Origin: Nostoc sp. CHAB 5836
GTDB lineage: Bacteria; Cyanobacteriota; Cyanobacteriia; Cyanobacteriales; Nostocaceae
NCBI RefSeq assembly: GCF_020829445.1
Contig: NZ_JAIVFV010000031.1
Coordinates: forward strand, 1 to 53,800
Length of the DNA stretch: 53,800 bases
Reading direction: 5' to 3'
The notes beneath the pieces were generated by a model, which saw only the letters and a program-made list of their open reading frames with translations, was not told the origin of the DNA and did not search any database. How positions within the stretch are numbered: position 1 is the stretch's first letter; every line of letters starts with the position of its first letter. Shown one piece after another: positions 42,235 to 52,269 of this stretch. The translations under genes and the position numbers were made by a program.

Positions 42235-45200
42235 TCAGTACCTCATGCTATTTAATTTACCAAGCAGCAGTGCTTCGGCCTCGCTGTCTGATAAATCGTC
42301 TAAATATGACTCATTTCCAACTTGCTCCTCATGGTTGTTTTGTTGTGAATCTACGGCAGATTCATCAGAAATTAAAGATGCGTTAGCGTTCGCGGAGCGT
42401 CTCGTAGAGAAGCTTACCGTTCGCGTAGCGTTTTGCAGGAAAGGTATCGCTTCTTTAAGTAGATAATCGACCAGCGCTTCGATTGTGGGATAGTCAAAAA
42501 CTAAAGTTGCAGGTAGAGAACAACTCAGAGTGCTTTCCAAACGGTTCTTCAACTCCACCGCCATCAGAGAATCCATTCCGAGATCAAGAAAACCTTGTTG
42601 CGGCTCTAATTCCGATGCATCAATCCCTAAAAGCTTAACAAGTTCAGTTTGGATGTGAGCAAATAAAACAGTTTGCCGCCCATTAACAGGGGTTGTCTCC
42701 AACTGCTGTAAAAATTTTGTTTGCTGCAACGATGGTTTTTGATCTATGGCAATGAAAGATTGCAGAAATGGTGAAACCACACCTTCAGGAAATTGTTGAC
42801 AGAACTTAGACCAGTTGACTGGCAATACTCCTACTTGAGTTCTATTTTGTCCTAGCAAAGTTCCTAATATCTGCAATCCCGACTCTAGTGGTATTGACTC
42901 CATTCCTTGAGCAGCTAATCTGGCTTGGTCGCGGTTTCCCAGACTTGTAGCCATGCCAGCATCTTTCCAAAGTCCCCAGTTGATGCTCAATCCTGGCAGT
43001 CCCGACCCTCGGCGATAATCGACTAACGCATCCATGAAAGCGTTAGCGGCTGCATAATTTCCTTGACCTGGGGAACCTAGTAAGGCCGCAGCCGAGGAAA
43101 ATGTGACAAAGAAATCCAGTTGTAACTGCTGACTCAAGGTGTGCAGAATCCAAGTTCCTTTGACCTTTGCTGCCATAACTTGCTCGAAGGATTTCCACTC
43201 CTGCTGTCGGAGGATGCCATCGTGGAGCATACCAGCAGCGTGTATAATTCCTGCCAGAGGCGGCATCGAGGTTTTAATATCCTCGAATACTCTAACCATA
43301 TCGCTCCATTGGGCGACATCAGCTTGGGCGATCGCTATCTTAGCTCCCATGTCTTCCATCTGAGCGATCGCTTGGAGGGCTTCAGCAGATGCCTGTTTGC
43401 GTCCAGTCAGCATTAAGTGCCGCGCCCCTTGCTCTACCATCCACTGTGCTACTTTTAGACCTAATGCTCCTAACCCCCCGGTAACCAGATATGTGCTATC
43501 TGATCGCAGAGATATTGAACGAGCCTCTGGAACTTCGCTGCGGATGAGGCGAGCCACATAACGCCTTCCTTCTCGGAAGGCAATTTGGTCTTCCCCTTGA
43601 GAATCCCAAATCTCTGCTAACAGATTTCCTGCTTCATCTTTTGGAGCATCGGGAGCCAAATCTAGTAGTCCTCCCCACAACTTGGGATGTTCCAAGGCAA
43701 TAACTTTACCCAATCCCCACAAAGAAGCCTGGGCTGGTGCTTGCAATGAGGATACTGCTGGTACTGCTCCTCTGGTTACTAACCACAAACGGGGCGAAGC
43801 TAGGCGTGAGGCCAGAGCTTGTACTAGATGCAAGGTACTGGCACAACCAAGAACCTGAATGTTTTGTATTGAAGGGATGGTTAATTCTGAAGCTAATCCT
43901 GCTTCTAAACTCCACAGGTGAACAACTCCTTTTAAGGGTAACTTGTTAGTTCCCACTACCTCTTGGAAAAGCCGCTCAAAATCGGCTGGGTTCGATGGAT
44001 TAACACTCCAAATTCCAGACTCTTGGACTTGATAGCTGTCCCCAGGATAGACCAGAAAACAACTTTCACCCCGCTCTTGTAAAAGATCGGCTAGGGCTTG
44101 TCCAACACCCCAGCCGTCAGCCAAAATCATCCAGCTACCAGGTTCCTGAGCGCTGATTTGTGCCAACTGACGTGACTTGGGCTGCCAACTAACTTCATAG
44201 AGCCAATCTTTGTAAGATGCTGCTGTTAATTGTTGTTGATGTTGCTTGGCTAATATTTCTAGCAGTTTAGGCAGTACTTTAATTTCTTCTTGAGAGAATT
44301 GTGTTGCACTTTGTAAGTATTTTGCTAGTTGTTGAGTCTCCCCTTGATGCAAAAGATTGAAGATTTGAGTCTGGATCCGATCTGGGGATAAAGACTCTAT
44401 TTTTGAATGTCCATGATTAACTGCTTCAAACCAATAGCGCTGGTGTTGAAATGGATAATTTGGTAACACCACTCGATGACGGGCATAGTCTCGATCAAAG
44501 CCATTCCAGTCTACCATCGCCCCACTGCTGTATAACACCGCCAAGCTGTCAAGAATTTGTTGCCAATCTTCACGTCCCGGACGCAAGCTAGGTAGCCAAA
44601 CTCCCTCTGCTTCTGGTAAACAATAACGACCCATTCCCATGAGTATTGGCTTGGGGCCGATCTCGACAAATATCTTGTAGCCCCTTTGATACACCGCTTC
44701 CATACTGTCTGCAAATCGTACTGGCTGGCGCACATGATTGCACCAATACTCAGGGGTAGCGATGTCATCTGTAATTGGTTGACCAGTGAGATTGGAAATT
44801 AGGCTAATTTTAGGTGAAGAGTAGGTAATATTTTTGGCTACTTGCTCAAACTCACCTAGCATTGGCTCCATTAAAGGAGAGTGGAAGGCATGAGAAACTT
44901 GTAACTTTTTGGTCGTGATTCCTTGGGCGCAAAGGATGTTGGTGACTATTTCGATCACGTGGCGATCGCCAGAAATTACAATATTCTTCGGGCCATTAAT
45001 CGCAGCAATCGTCACTTGGTCATAAGGTTGAATAATTGACGTTACTAAAGCTTCCGACGCAATTACCGCCACCATTTCACCACCTTGGGGCAACGCCTGC
45101 ATCAGACGAGCGCGTTCGGCAATCAGCTTTAGACCATCTTCTAAACTAAATATCCCGGCGACACAAGCAGCTGCATATTCACCGACGCTATGCCCCATGA

Positions 45201-47052
45201 CTGCATCTGGTTTGATCCCCCAAGATTGCCATAACTGAAACAGAGCATATTCCAGAGCAAACAAGGCTGGTTGAGTGTAAGCAGTTTCATCTAAAGACGA
45301 AGATTTGCCGGCTTGGGGATAGAGAATCTCAAGTAAAGGCTGGTTAAGATAGGGGTGCAGAATTTCGGCACATTTGTCAATCGCTTGCCGAAAAATCGGT
45401 TGAGTATCGTAGAGTTGGCGACCCATACCGACATACTGCGATCCCTGACCGGTGAATAAAAATGCTAGCTTCGGTAACTTCTTTTTAGTTAGTTGCTGAC
45501 TTTTCAGGCCGGGAGTATGTTCTCCAGCAGCAAAAGCACTCAATTGCTGAGAAATTTGTTCAGCAGATGCACTAACAACAGCTAGACGATGTTCAAAATG
45601 CGATCGCCCTGTATTGGCACTGAAGCAGACATCCCCCAAAGATACTTCTGGATGAGACGCGAAGAAATCTTGATACTTTTGTGCTAATTCCGTTAGAGCC
45701 GGAGCAGTTTTTGCTGATAGGGTGAGGATGTGGTGAGGGCGTTCTGCTTGACTCGTGACTGGGGTTGCGATCGGGGCTTCTTCTAAAATTATGTGGCAAT
45801 TGGTGCCACCGAAGCTGAAAGCACTCACCCCTGCCAAACGACTTCCAGAGTAAGACCAAGGCTGGCGCTCAACAGGGATGCTAAAAGGTGTCCCTTCCAG
45901 AGAAATATAAGGATTAAGCTGTTTGAGGTGGAGATGGGGGGCAATTTCCCGTTGTTGCATTTGTAAGATCACCTTGATCAGGCCAGCCATGCCAGCAGCA
46001 CCTTCCAAATGACCAATGTTGGTCTTGACTGAGCCAATCCAACAGGGTTGATCTGGGGAACGACCTTCCATCAGTACGGCTTTCAGGGATTTGACCTCAA
46101 TTGGATCTCCTAAAGAGGTGCCAGTGCCATGAGCTTCTACATAGCTAATCTGCGCTGGAGCCACTCCAGCCTGTTCCAACGCTTGACGAATAACTGCTTG
46201 CTGGGAAGGGCCATTTGGAGCTGTCAGTCCATTACTCGTACCATCTTGGTTGACTGCCGAGCCTCTGATCAGCGCTAAAATGTTGTCTCCATCACCCACG
46301 GCATCCTCTAGACGCTTAAGGACGATTACGCCGCAACCCTCTCCTCTGCTATAACCATCAGCACTAGCGTCAAAGGTCTTACACCGACCATCAGGAGCCA
46401 TCATCTGAGCTTGGGAGCAAGAAATCGCAGGTTCGGGAGCCAACATCAAGTTAACTCCTCCAGCAATGCAGAGATTCGACTCTCCGTTTCGCAAACTCTG
46501 GCAAGCTAAATGAATTGCTACTAATGACGAAGAACAAGCCGTATCTATGGCCATACTGGGGCCACGCAGATTTAGCAAGTAGGATAGACGATTGGCGGCA
46601 ATGCAAGGGGTGGTACCTGTGGCACTATATGCACCGATCTGGGAAGAGTCTTTGTAGATAATTTTGTGGTAGTCAGCGTTAGTAAGACCGATGAACACCC
46701 CAGTTTGGCTACCCGCGAGAGTTTTTGGTACAAGTCCAGTATTTTCTAAAGCTTCCCAAGCTACTTCCAATACTAATCTTTGTTGGGGATCCATGTGTTC
46801 TGCCTCGCGGGCAGAAATTCCAAAAAAGCTGGGATCAAACAAATCTACCTGATCCAAAAAACCGCCCGATCGGGAACTCATTTTTCCTGGTGTCGCTGGC
46901 TGAGACTCATAAAAGGCCTCTATATCCCATCGTTCTGATGGTACTTGGGCGATCGCATCTACTCCATCACGCAATAAATGCCAAAAGGACTCAGGATTTT
47001 TAGCTTTGGGAAAACGGCAACCAATGCCAACAATTGCTATGGGTTCTGTCAA
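42235..47052 (-). CDS. Type I modular PKS: KS-AT-KR-ACP
   Basis: 1605 residues. KS (1-430) with Cys173 (DTACSSS), His308 (EAHGTGT) and His348 (NIGHLE), all intact. AT (about 525-830) with Ser622 in GHSVGEY and HAFH at 721-724, the pattern of malonyl-CoA specificity. KR (about 1000-1400) with GGLGALG near 1192, Ser1320 and Tyr1333 (GNYAAAN); LHD near the LDD fingerprint position hints at a B-type KR. ACP (about 1465-1535) with Ser1495 in LGMDSLMAV. No DH, ER or TE. It should add one malonyl unit and leave a beta-hydroxyl. There is no N-terminal docking extension. The C-terminal linker (about 1540-1558) is encoded by a dispersed repeat inserted in frame, followed by an acidic docking tail. Confidence 0.95.
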   Translation of the reverse strand: MTEPIAIVGIGCRFPKAKNPESFWHLLRDGVDAIAQVPSERWDIEAFYESQPATPGKMSSRSGGFLDQVDLFDPSFFGISAREAEHMDPQQRLVLEVAWEALENTGLVPKTLAGSQTGVFIGLTNADYHKIIYKDSSQIGAYSATGTTPCIAANRLSYLLNLRGPSMAIDTACSSSLVAIHLACQSLRNGESNLCIAGGVNLMLAPEPAISCSQAQMMAPDGRCKTFDASADGYSRGEGCGVIVLKRLEDAVGDGDNILALIRGSAVNQDGTSNGLTAPNGPSQQAVIRQALEQAGVAPAQISYVEAHGTGTSLGDPIEVKSLKAVLMEGRSPDQPCWIGSVKTNIGHLEGAAGMAGLIKVILQMQQREIAPHLHLKQLNPYISLEGTPFSIPVERQPWSYSGSRLAGVSAFSFGGTNCHIILEEAPIATPVTSQAERPHHILTLSAKTAPALTELAQKYQDFFASHPEVSLGDVCFSANTGRSHFEHRLAVVSASAEQISQQLSAFAAGEHTPGLKSQQLTKKKLPKLAFLFTGQGSQYVGMGRQLYDTQPIFRQAIDKCAEILHPYLNQPLLEILYPQAGKSSSLDETAYTQPALFALEYALFQLWQSWGIKPDAVMGHSVGEYAAACVAGIFSLEDGLKLIAERARLMQALPQGGEMVAVIASEALVTSIIQPYDQVTIAAINGPKNIVISGDRHVIEIVTNILCAQGITTKKLQVSHAFHSPLMEPMLGEFEQVAKNITYSSPKISLISNLTGQPITDDIATPEYWCNHVRQPVRFADSMEAVYQRGYKIFVEIGPKPILMGMGRYCLPEAEGVWLPSLRPGREDWQQILDSLAVLYSSGAMVDWNGFDRDYARHRVVLPNYPFQHQRYWFEAVNHGHSKIESLSPDRIQTQIFNLLHQGETQQLAKYLQSATQFSQEEIKVLPKLLEILAKQHQQQLTAASYKDWLYEVSWQPKSRQLAQISAQEPGSWMILADGWGVGQALADLLQERGESCFLVYPGDSYQVQESGIWSVNPSNPADFERLFQEVVGTNKLPLKGVVHLWSLEAGLASELTIPSIQNIQVLGCASTLHLVQALASRLASPRLWLVTRGAVPAVSSLQAPAQASLWGLGKVIALEHPKLWGGLLDLAPDAPKDEAGNLLAEIWDSQGEDQIAFREGRRYVARLIRSEVPEARSISLRSDSTYLVTGGLGALGLKVAQWMVEQGARHLMLTGRKQASAEALQAIAQMEDMGAKIAIAQADVAQWSDMVRVFEDIKTSMPPLAGIIHAAGMLHDGILRQQEWKSFEQVMAAKVKGTWILHTLSQQLQLDFFVTFSSAAALLGSPGQGNYAAANAFMDALVDYRRGSGLPGLSINWGLWKDAGMATSLGNRDQARLAAQGMESIPLESGLQILGTLLGQNRTQVGVLPVNWSKFCQQFPEGVVSPFLQSFIAIDQKPSLQQTKFLQQLETTPVNGRQTVLFAHIQTELVKLLGIDASELEPQQGFLDLGMDSLMAVELKNRLESTLSCSLPATLVFDYPTIEALVDYLLKEAIPFLQNATRTVSFSTRRSANANASLISDESAVDSQQNNHEEQVGNESYLDDLSDSEAEALLLGKLNSMRY

Positions 47053-47120
47053 AATACTATACCCCTCTTTAACTAATTACTAATTCGTACTTGAGAATTG
47101 AATTACGAATTGCGAATTAG

Positions 47121-47236
47121 GGATTTCCAAGAAATAAATTACCCAAATAAACGAACCACAGAGACGCCAAGAAGACAGAGAACACACAGGAATCAGGAAC
47201 AGAGAGTTTTTGGGATATTTTTATATTTGGAAGTCC
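47121..47236. repeat. Family D repeat enlarged by an insertion
   Basis: Ends GGGATTTCCAAG and TTGGAAGTCCC frame about 115 bp. The insert contains the GAACCACAGAGACGCCAAGA type of dispersed sequence that is also seen near 36050. Confidence 0.65.
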
Positions 47237-47245
47237 CGTTAGTAC

Positions 47246-47457
47246 AATATTTGATAAATTCGTAGCGAATTCTCTTTGCGTTCCTACCCTACGGGAAGGC
47301 GAACGCGAGTGCGTCTCCAAGAGTTGCGCCTATGCGCTTCCCTTTGCGCCCCTACCCTACGGGAAGGCGAACGCGAGTGCGTCTGGTAGAGTTGCGCCTA
47401 TGCGTTTAAATTTCAACCCTCAATTCGCCACGATTTTATGCTGCATCTGTACTTAGG
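47246..47457. repeat. Dispersed repeat, family E, enlarged copy E2
   Basis: Reverse-complement match to 25744-25912. The block ACCCTACGGGAAGGCGAACG with GAGTGCGTCT and GAGTTGCGCCTATGCG is present twice in tandem. Confidence 0.7.
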
Positions 47458-47464
47458 AATTGTT

Positions 47465-48859
47465 TTAACTGTCTTGAGCTAAAACCGATTTGGAGAACTC
47501 TTTAAAGACGGGAATATTGTTTTGAATTGCTTTCTCAATAGAAGCTCCAGCAGCCATAATTCCCATGTCACGGTTGACAGACCACTGATAGTCTAGGCGG
47601 CTAAATAATCTCCGCATCAATTCCAAAAGACTTTGATGATATTTCAGTCCAGTTTGAAAACCTTCGTGTTCTTGACAGAAACATTTTTCCATCCAATTGA
47701 GTGCTTCTTTGGTTTCCATGTTGAATAAGGGAGACTTTAAAAGCTTGTAGTAAAAGAGCATTAACATCTCGTCATCGTAAACACAACGACCAGGTAAGAC
47801 TCCAGAAAGTCCGCTCAAAAGGTTGCGTTGGATTTGATAGACTATCAACCCAGAGATAAATTTTTCGTAAGCAGTTGGCTTCGGAAAGTCCTTATACATA
47901 TCTCTAGCAATGGTTTGAGAGATGGTGGTATGGAAAGCCTCGTCCAATAAGTGGTAATAAGAAACAGCTGTTGGGGTGGGAATATACTCGCCTTTTTGCT
48001 CTAACTCTCGGTAATATCTGACGTAGGGATACTCTTGATTTTTGAGAATTGCATTAGCGGTGTAGCGCAAGGAATAGTACTGACACGCCATAAAGGGCGA
48101 CATACCCCAGTGAACAGTGAAAAACCGTAACCAGTAGCGGGGTGCGATTCGCCCTGCTAGTCCATCTGCTGGTGCGGGAATCGGCTGACCTTTTTCTTCT
48201 AAATTCCTCAAATATTGAGAGTAATATTGCTTTTTATCGCTCAACATTGTCTTAGCGATCGCGCTTAAGGTATTGTCTCGCTGGATCGAAAAGGGAGAAC
48301 TTCCTTGACTAGAGGTGAAATAGTCCCGCACAGGTTGAGGGATCAAAAGACTAAGCCAATTATTGTCTTTTTCTGTTTTGCTATAGAGGGAATTACCTAA
48401 TATGGTTTTACCGACAATAGCCATTTTCGATTTGTAACCAATCTTTTGAAAGGCACGAATGTGGTGGCTTTCCTGATCGGTTTCAAAGTCCAGTTCATCA
48501 CAAAGTGTTTCATAACCACCAACGGCACGAAAAACACCAGATGTGACCATGTTGTAGATACTTGTACTTGCTTCGCTAACAGCAGTATGGTTATAGTTTC
48601 CAACCCAATAAAGATGGTTAAGTGCTAGTTTTTGGGTGTCAGAAGCAGCATCATAAAGAGGAGTCCCATAGAGAAGCGAAAGGTCAGGTTTACTCCAATA
48701 ACAATTGCTGTTTTTGGCGTAATTAAATTCATGACCCAGTTCTTGAATTTTTTCAGTATAATCTGAGTCTTGATTATTTTGGTAAGTTTTTTCGATGCGA
48801 TGGAAGTGAGTTGGCTCTTGGACTTGTAATGGTTCGAGAGTCTTGTTTATAGTTACCAT
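47465..48859 (-). CDS. CylC-like dimetal-carboxylate halogenase/oxygenase
   Basis: 464 residues, the length and overall pattern of cyanobacterial CylC-type enzymes, which are ferritin-like dinuclear metal proteins; CylC itself chlorinates an unactivated carbon of an ACP-bound fatty acyl chain. The sequence is helical with two E-x-x-H motifs, Glu130/His133 (QESHHIRAF) and Glu307/His310 (LLDEAFH), plus Glu96 and possibly His250 or His303, a plausible ligand set. The gene order FAAL - ACP - CylC-like is the classical arrangement of such loading systems (cylindrocyclophane, bartoloside, columbamide types). Halogenation versus another C-H oxidation cannot be decided from the sequence. It is 40 bp downstream of the ACP gene. 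Confidence 0.87.
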   Translation of the reverse strand: MVTINKTLEPLQVQEPTHFHRIEKTYQNNQDSDYTEKIQELGHEFNYAKNSNCYWSKPDLSLLYGTPLYDAASDTQKLALNHLYWVGNYNHTAVSEASTSIYNMVTSGVFRAVGGYETLCDELDFETDQESHHIRAFQKIGYKSKMAIVGKTILGNSLYSKTEKDNNWLSLLIPQPVRDYFTSSQGSSPFSIQRDNTLSAIAKTMLSDKKQYYSQYLRNLEEKGQPIPAPADGLAGRIAPRYWLRFFTVHWGMSPFMACQYYSLRYTANAILKNQEYPYVRYYRELEQKGEYIPTPTAVSYYHLLDEAFHTTISQTIARDMYKDFPKPTAYEKFISGLIVYQIQRNLLSGLSGVLPGRCVYDDEMLMLFYYKLLKSPLFNMETKEALNWMEKCFCQEHEGFQTGLKYHQSLLELMRRLFSRLDYQWSVNRDMGIMAAGASIEKAIQNNIPVFKEFSKSVLAQDS

Positions 48860-48899
48860 GATTTTCTCCTGAATGACACTAAATATGAAGAGAATGAGA

Positions 48900-49205
48900 T
48901 TAATTTTCAGCTTTTAACTCTGAGACTAAATGCTTAACTAGAGCCTCAACAGTTGGGTAATCGTATAGTAGGGTTGGATCAAGTTCACATCCCAACCAGT
49001 CTTCTAAGTCACCTGTCAAACCCACTGCTGCTGAAGAGTCTAAACCATAGCGGTCAAAAGGGATTGTGACTTCGATTTCATCTGAATCGACTTCCAACAA
49101 GTCAGCTAGATAAGAGACTATCCATGCTTGAATATTTGCTGCTGTTGGCATCTGCTTGAGTGCAGGTGTAGATGTGGTATTCAATTCAATATTTTGCGTT
49201 GTCAT
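48900..49205 (-). CDS. Free-standing acyl carrier protein
   Basis: 101 residues, with a single carrier domain at about 25-98. The phosphopantetheine site is the Ser in RYGLDSSAAVGL. The sequence resembles the C-terminal ACP of the second PKS protein (IPFDxYGLDS is shared). It presumably receives the fatty acyl group from the neighbouring FAAL and presents it to the CylC-like enzyme and then the PKS. Its position between these two genes agrees with known FAAL-ACP-CylC loading cassettes. Confidence 0.95.
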   Translation of the reverse strand: MTTQNIELNTTSTPALKQMPTAANIQAWIVSYLADLLEVDSDEIEVTIPFDRYGLDSSAAVGLTGDLEDWLGCELDPTLLYDYPTVEALVKHLVSELKAEN

Positions 49206-49544
49206 AGTTTAAGTCCTTATCTACTAGATGTTTCAACAATCAAATGGGTTTAATTTTGATGCTACCCAATTTTTTCACTGCAACCATGCCTGTCTTGAGA
49301 AGCTACTACAGCTTGGCAAAAATAAGCAGACCATTAAAAGCTAGGAAAATTTGGCTGCTCCAAAGGCTTAGAGATGGTATGTGTATTTACACCGCACGGT
49401 ACTAGGGTGTACACACAGGAGAGACGCTGCGCCTAGCAAGATCCCCGAAGGGTACAAGTCTCTTAACCGCAAGGATGCACTGGCTTCTGGAGCGGACTCT
49501 GTGGTTGGTTTGACCTTACCTTTGCGTCAGTCCTGTCCCAGTAT
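49206..49544. other. Intergenic region between ACP and FAAL genes
   Basis: No convincing gene. A plus-strand open frame overlaps the 3' end of the FAAL gene but has repeat-like composition. The region may carry an internal promoter or a leader for the ACP gene; I see no clear motif. Confidence 0.45.
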
Positions 49545-51404
49545 CTATAGCTGCTTAGTAGGTGTTAACTGCTTGAGAACAGAATCAACCTCTGCTTCTA
49601 GATCCCTAAACTTAGCTTTGTTCCCAGGATTTTCACTCCAATCCTCTAAAACATCTAAAGTACCGGCAAGAAATGCCGTTCGACAAGCTTGACGGCGAAT
49701 TTTGCCACTAGAGGTTTTGGGAATACTTCCAGTCTTGATGAGTACAGTAGCGAATATATCCAGTCCATGCTGTGCAATCACTGCTTGTCTGACATTTCCG
49801 ACAATTTCTTGAACGTTTAACTTGCGCAAGTAACTCCGCTCTACTTCCTGAACAATAACTAGTCGTTCGGAACCTTTAAAATCGATGGAAAATGCTGCTC
49901 CGGAATCAGATTTCAAGGCTGGATGGCTTTTCTCAACAGTCAGTTCAATATCTTGTGGATAATGATTTTGCCCTCTAATGATAATTACATCTTTGAGTCT
50001 CCCTGTGATAAACAACTCCCCATTTAGCATAAATCCTAAGTCTCCAGTACGAAGATATGGGCCTGATGGAATGGCACTATCGCTAACATCTGCATCTGCT
50101 AAATAAGCATGGAAAGTTTTCTCTGTCTGTTCAGGTTGATTCCAATAACCTTGAGCAACACTCGGGCCTGCTACCCAGATTTCTCCCACTTGTTCAGGAG
50201 TACACATCGTTAAAGATTGGGGATCAGCAATAACGACCTTCTGATCAGCAGGACTTTGCCCACAACCGACTATCGTCAGGGTATCTCCGTGACTCTGATG
50301 CTGCTTGAGAATTCGGTTTTGCTCTAATGCTGCTTTTTCTACGTTGCAAGTGATTGGTAAAGCTGTTTTTTCACCCCCAGTTACTATCAGAGTGGTTTCT
50401 GCCATCCCATAGCAGGGGTAAAATGCTTCTTTGCGAAAGCCACAAGGCGCAAAAGTAGCAGCAAACTGCTCCAAAGTCTCAGCACGGACGGGTTCCGCAC
50501 CAGTAAAAGCAACCTCCCAACTGCTGAGATCGAGAGCCGCTAATTGTTCGGGTGTTGCCTTGCGAATGCACAGATCATAAGCAAAGTTTGGGCCGCCACT
50601 AGTTGTAGCTTTGTAGTGAGATATTGCTTGCAACCAGCGAATTGGTTTTTGGAGAAACTCTACTGGTGACATCAGAATGCAAGGAACGCCTAAATATAAG
50701 GGTTGCAAGACGTTTCCAATGAGTCCCATGTCATGGAAAACAGGTAACCAACCAACAACGATAGTTTTGTTTGTATGTCCGAAGGCTTTCTCGATCATCC
50801 GCTCGTTATGCAGGAGATTCCCATGAGTGATCATCACACCCTTTGGTGTCCCTGTAGAGCCAGATGTGTACTGGAGGAAAGCTAAGGTATCACCGCTCAA
50901 TTCTTGCGGTTGCCATGCTTGTGCTAGATCGTTACTCAACTCATCGGTAGCTAGCCAATGTAATCCAGAAATTTCTAAATCTTCTTGATTGGAGCTAGTT
51001 TGGAGGCTATCTAAAATAGATTTAGAAGTCAGTACAATCTTGGCTTGGGCATCTACGGCTATTGCCTGCAACCTGGACAATTTTTGATTTCGTCTGGGTG
51101 GATATGCAGGAACAGCAATAACACCTGCATATAAACATCCAAAGAAAGCAGCAATGAAATCTAGACCCGGTTGATATAAGAGCAAAGCACGTTCACCGAC
51201 AAGATTTAGAGCCTGGAGACTAGCAGCGATCGCTTGTGCTTGCGTATGCAACTCTTTATAAGTCAACGATGCTGCTTCTGCCTCTGTACTTTGTAAAAAA
51301 GTATAAGCTTTCTGTTCAGATTGATTTTGCGCTCTGTAAAGCAGCAATTCAACTAACGTTGAAAAATCGTGCTGAGTTATCAAGCTATCGAAATAAGTAT
51401 TCAT
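49545..51404 (-). CDS. Fatty acyl-AMP ligase (FAAL)
   Basis: 619 residues of the ANL superfamily, FAAL subgroup, which adenylates a fatty acid and passes it to an ACP rather than CoA. P-loop-like motif LQYTSGSTGTPKGVMITHG near residues 177-195, GWLPVFHDMGLIGNVLQPLY (typical of FAALs) near 218-237, AYPPRRNQKLSRL near 102-114, YGMAETTL and RTGDLGFMLNGELFITGRLK. The C-terminal domain is complete (TSSGKIRRQACR). As first gene of the minus-strand cluster it selects the starter fatty acid. A perfect inverted repeat lies about 30 bp upstream of its ATG. Confidence 0.95.
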   Translation of the reverse strand: MNTYFDSLITQHDFSTLVELLLYRAQNQSEQKAYTFLQSTEAEAASLTYKELHTQAQAIAASLQALNLVGERALLLYQPGLDFIAAFFGCLYAGVIAVPAYPPRRNQKLSRLQAIAVDAQAKIVLTSKSILDSLQTSSNQEDLEISGLHWLATDELSNDLAQAWQPQELSGDTLAFLQYTSGSTGTPKGVMITHGNLLHNERMIEKAFGHTNKTIVVGWLPVFHDMGLIGNVLQPLYLGVPCILMSPVEFLQKPIRWLQAISHYKATTSGGPNFAYDLCIRKATPEQLAALDLSSWEVAFTGAEPVRAETLEQFAATFAPCGFRKEAFYPCYGMAETTLIVTGGEKTALPITCNVEKAALEQNRILKQHQSHGDTLTIVGCGQSPADQKVVIADPQSLTMCTPEQVGEIWVAGPSVAQGYWNQPEQTEKTFHAYLADADVSDSAIPSGPYLRTGDLGFMLNGELFITGRLKDVIIIRGQNHYPQDIELTVEKSHPALKSDSGAAFSIDFKGSERLVIVQEVERSYLRKLNVQEIVGNVRQAVIAQHGLDIFATVLIKTGSIPKTSSGKIRRQACRTAFLAGTLDVLEDWSENPGNKAKFRDLEAEVDSVLKQLTPTKQL

Positions 51405-51432
51405 TCAATTTGCCTCTATTGAGTTACAGCTA

Positions 51433-51469
51433 TTTATTGACACAGAGATATTGAATCTGTGTCAATAAA
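51433..51469 (-). promoter_or_regulatory. Perfect 14-bp inverted repeat upstream of the cluster
   Basis: TTTATTGACACAGA (51433-51446) and TCTGTGTCAATAAA (51456-51469) are exact reverse complements with a 9-bp spacer, 29 bp upstream of the FAAL ATG. Each arm contains TTGACA, so a -35 box may be embedded. It could be an operator for a dimeric regulator or a 5' leader hairpin. No other copy was noticed in the window. Confidence 0.6.
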
Positions 51470-51902
51470 CTTAGAATGATCACAGGATGTTCTTAGTAAT
51501 TGTGAAAATCTTTATGCCTCTAGAAGTATTGATATTACCTGTAAATTTTATTTCGCTGCTTCGGCGATGTTACAAAAACTATTCTTTTGTCTTACAAACT
51601 TAATGTACAGTTAATTGAATGATAAGTCAATATCTTTAGAAAAAAAAATCAACATCTAATTATCATGTCTGTATACAACTGGATATACCGAATTCTAAAA
51701 AATAGGATCTGGGACTTAAAACAATTCACACGAACGTTTTTTTCGGATCTAAATACCCGAAAAAAGCGTTATACTCCTAAAGGCATAAGACTTACAGCCC
51801 CCAGATATGTTAAAGAGAAGAACCTATTCCGGTTATTATTCCAGATATGTTTTTCTCATCCTTCGAGATATTTCTAAGTTAGCAAATTACAATGATTACA
51901 GC
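51470..51902. other. Upstream region of the cluster, no clear gene
   Basis: AT-rich. A plus-strand frame at 51665-51877 (70 codons) has some protein-like composition but no ribosome-binding site or recognisable family, so I do not call it. Probably promoter DNA for the minus-strand cluster. Confidence 0.4.
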
Positions 51903-52187
51903 CTAAGAACTATCATTATAATCTATTGTTTCTATAGGAATTATATATGAATAAACTCCAAATGTATTGCATATTTTAGCTGCTATTTTATTCCAGGAAC
52001 ACTTTCTTGCCATTCCATAATTTATTTGAGAATGATCACATATAGCAGTTCTGTATGAGTCTATATTAACTTGCGCTTTATTCAGGTAAGGAAAATTCAT
52101 GAATTGGCTATACAGAATATAGTTTTGCATAAATTCTAGAGGGGAATCTTCGCAAATAATTGGTACTAAAAAGTATTTCAGTTCCAA
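51903..52187 (-). pseudogene. Possible C-terminal remnant of a glycosyltransferase
   Basis: 94 residues. The segment ARKCSWNKIAAKICNTF resembles the C-terminal 'FSWxKIA' helix of GT4-type glycosyltransferases, and the preceding part could be the helix before it. There is no N-terminal domain and no clear ribosome-binding site. It runs into a family A repeat at its 5' side. An unrelated small hypothetical protein is the alternative. Confidence 0.3.
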
Positions 52188-52202
52188 GAGTTGTATTGCT
52201 CA

Positions 52203-52269
52203 TTATTAAGGGTTTTAAGTTTCTTTACGTTTCGTAACATACTTATGTTTTTTCGCACCAGCTTACTTA
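52203..52269 (-). repeat. MITE-like family A, half copy A10
   Basis: Carries the TTACGTTTCGTAACATAC core and the end TTCGCACCAGCTTACTTA; the other half is missing. Confidence 0.8.

Larger units (their letters stand above)
47053..47464. other. Intergenic region between the CylC-like gene and the PKS
   Basis: Filled by a family D copy with an insert (about 47121-47236) and an enlarged family E copy (47246-47457), in which a block with CTACCCTACGGGAAGGCGAA occurs twice. No gene. The spacing suggests that repeats invaded the operon; an internal promoter is possible. Confidence 0.55.

Noticed and set aside
42235..47052. A dehydratase domain between AT and KR
   Set aside because: The interval lacks an HxxxGxxxxP motif and matches the structural half of a KR.
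49381..49692. 103-codon plus-strand ORF between ACP and FAAL
   Set aside because: Overlaps the FAAL 3' end antisense, has repeat-like composition and no ribosome-binding site or known family.
39348..51404. Heterocyst glycolipid (hgl) synthase cluster
   Set aside because: The HglE/HglD/HglC-type domain set is absent. The FAAL-ACP-CylC cassette, glf and GMC genes do not belong to that pathway.
51665..51877. 70-codon plus-strand ORF upstream of the cluster
   Set aside because: No ribosome-binding site and no recognisable family; AT-rich composition makes chance likely.
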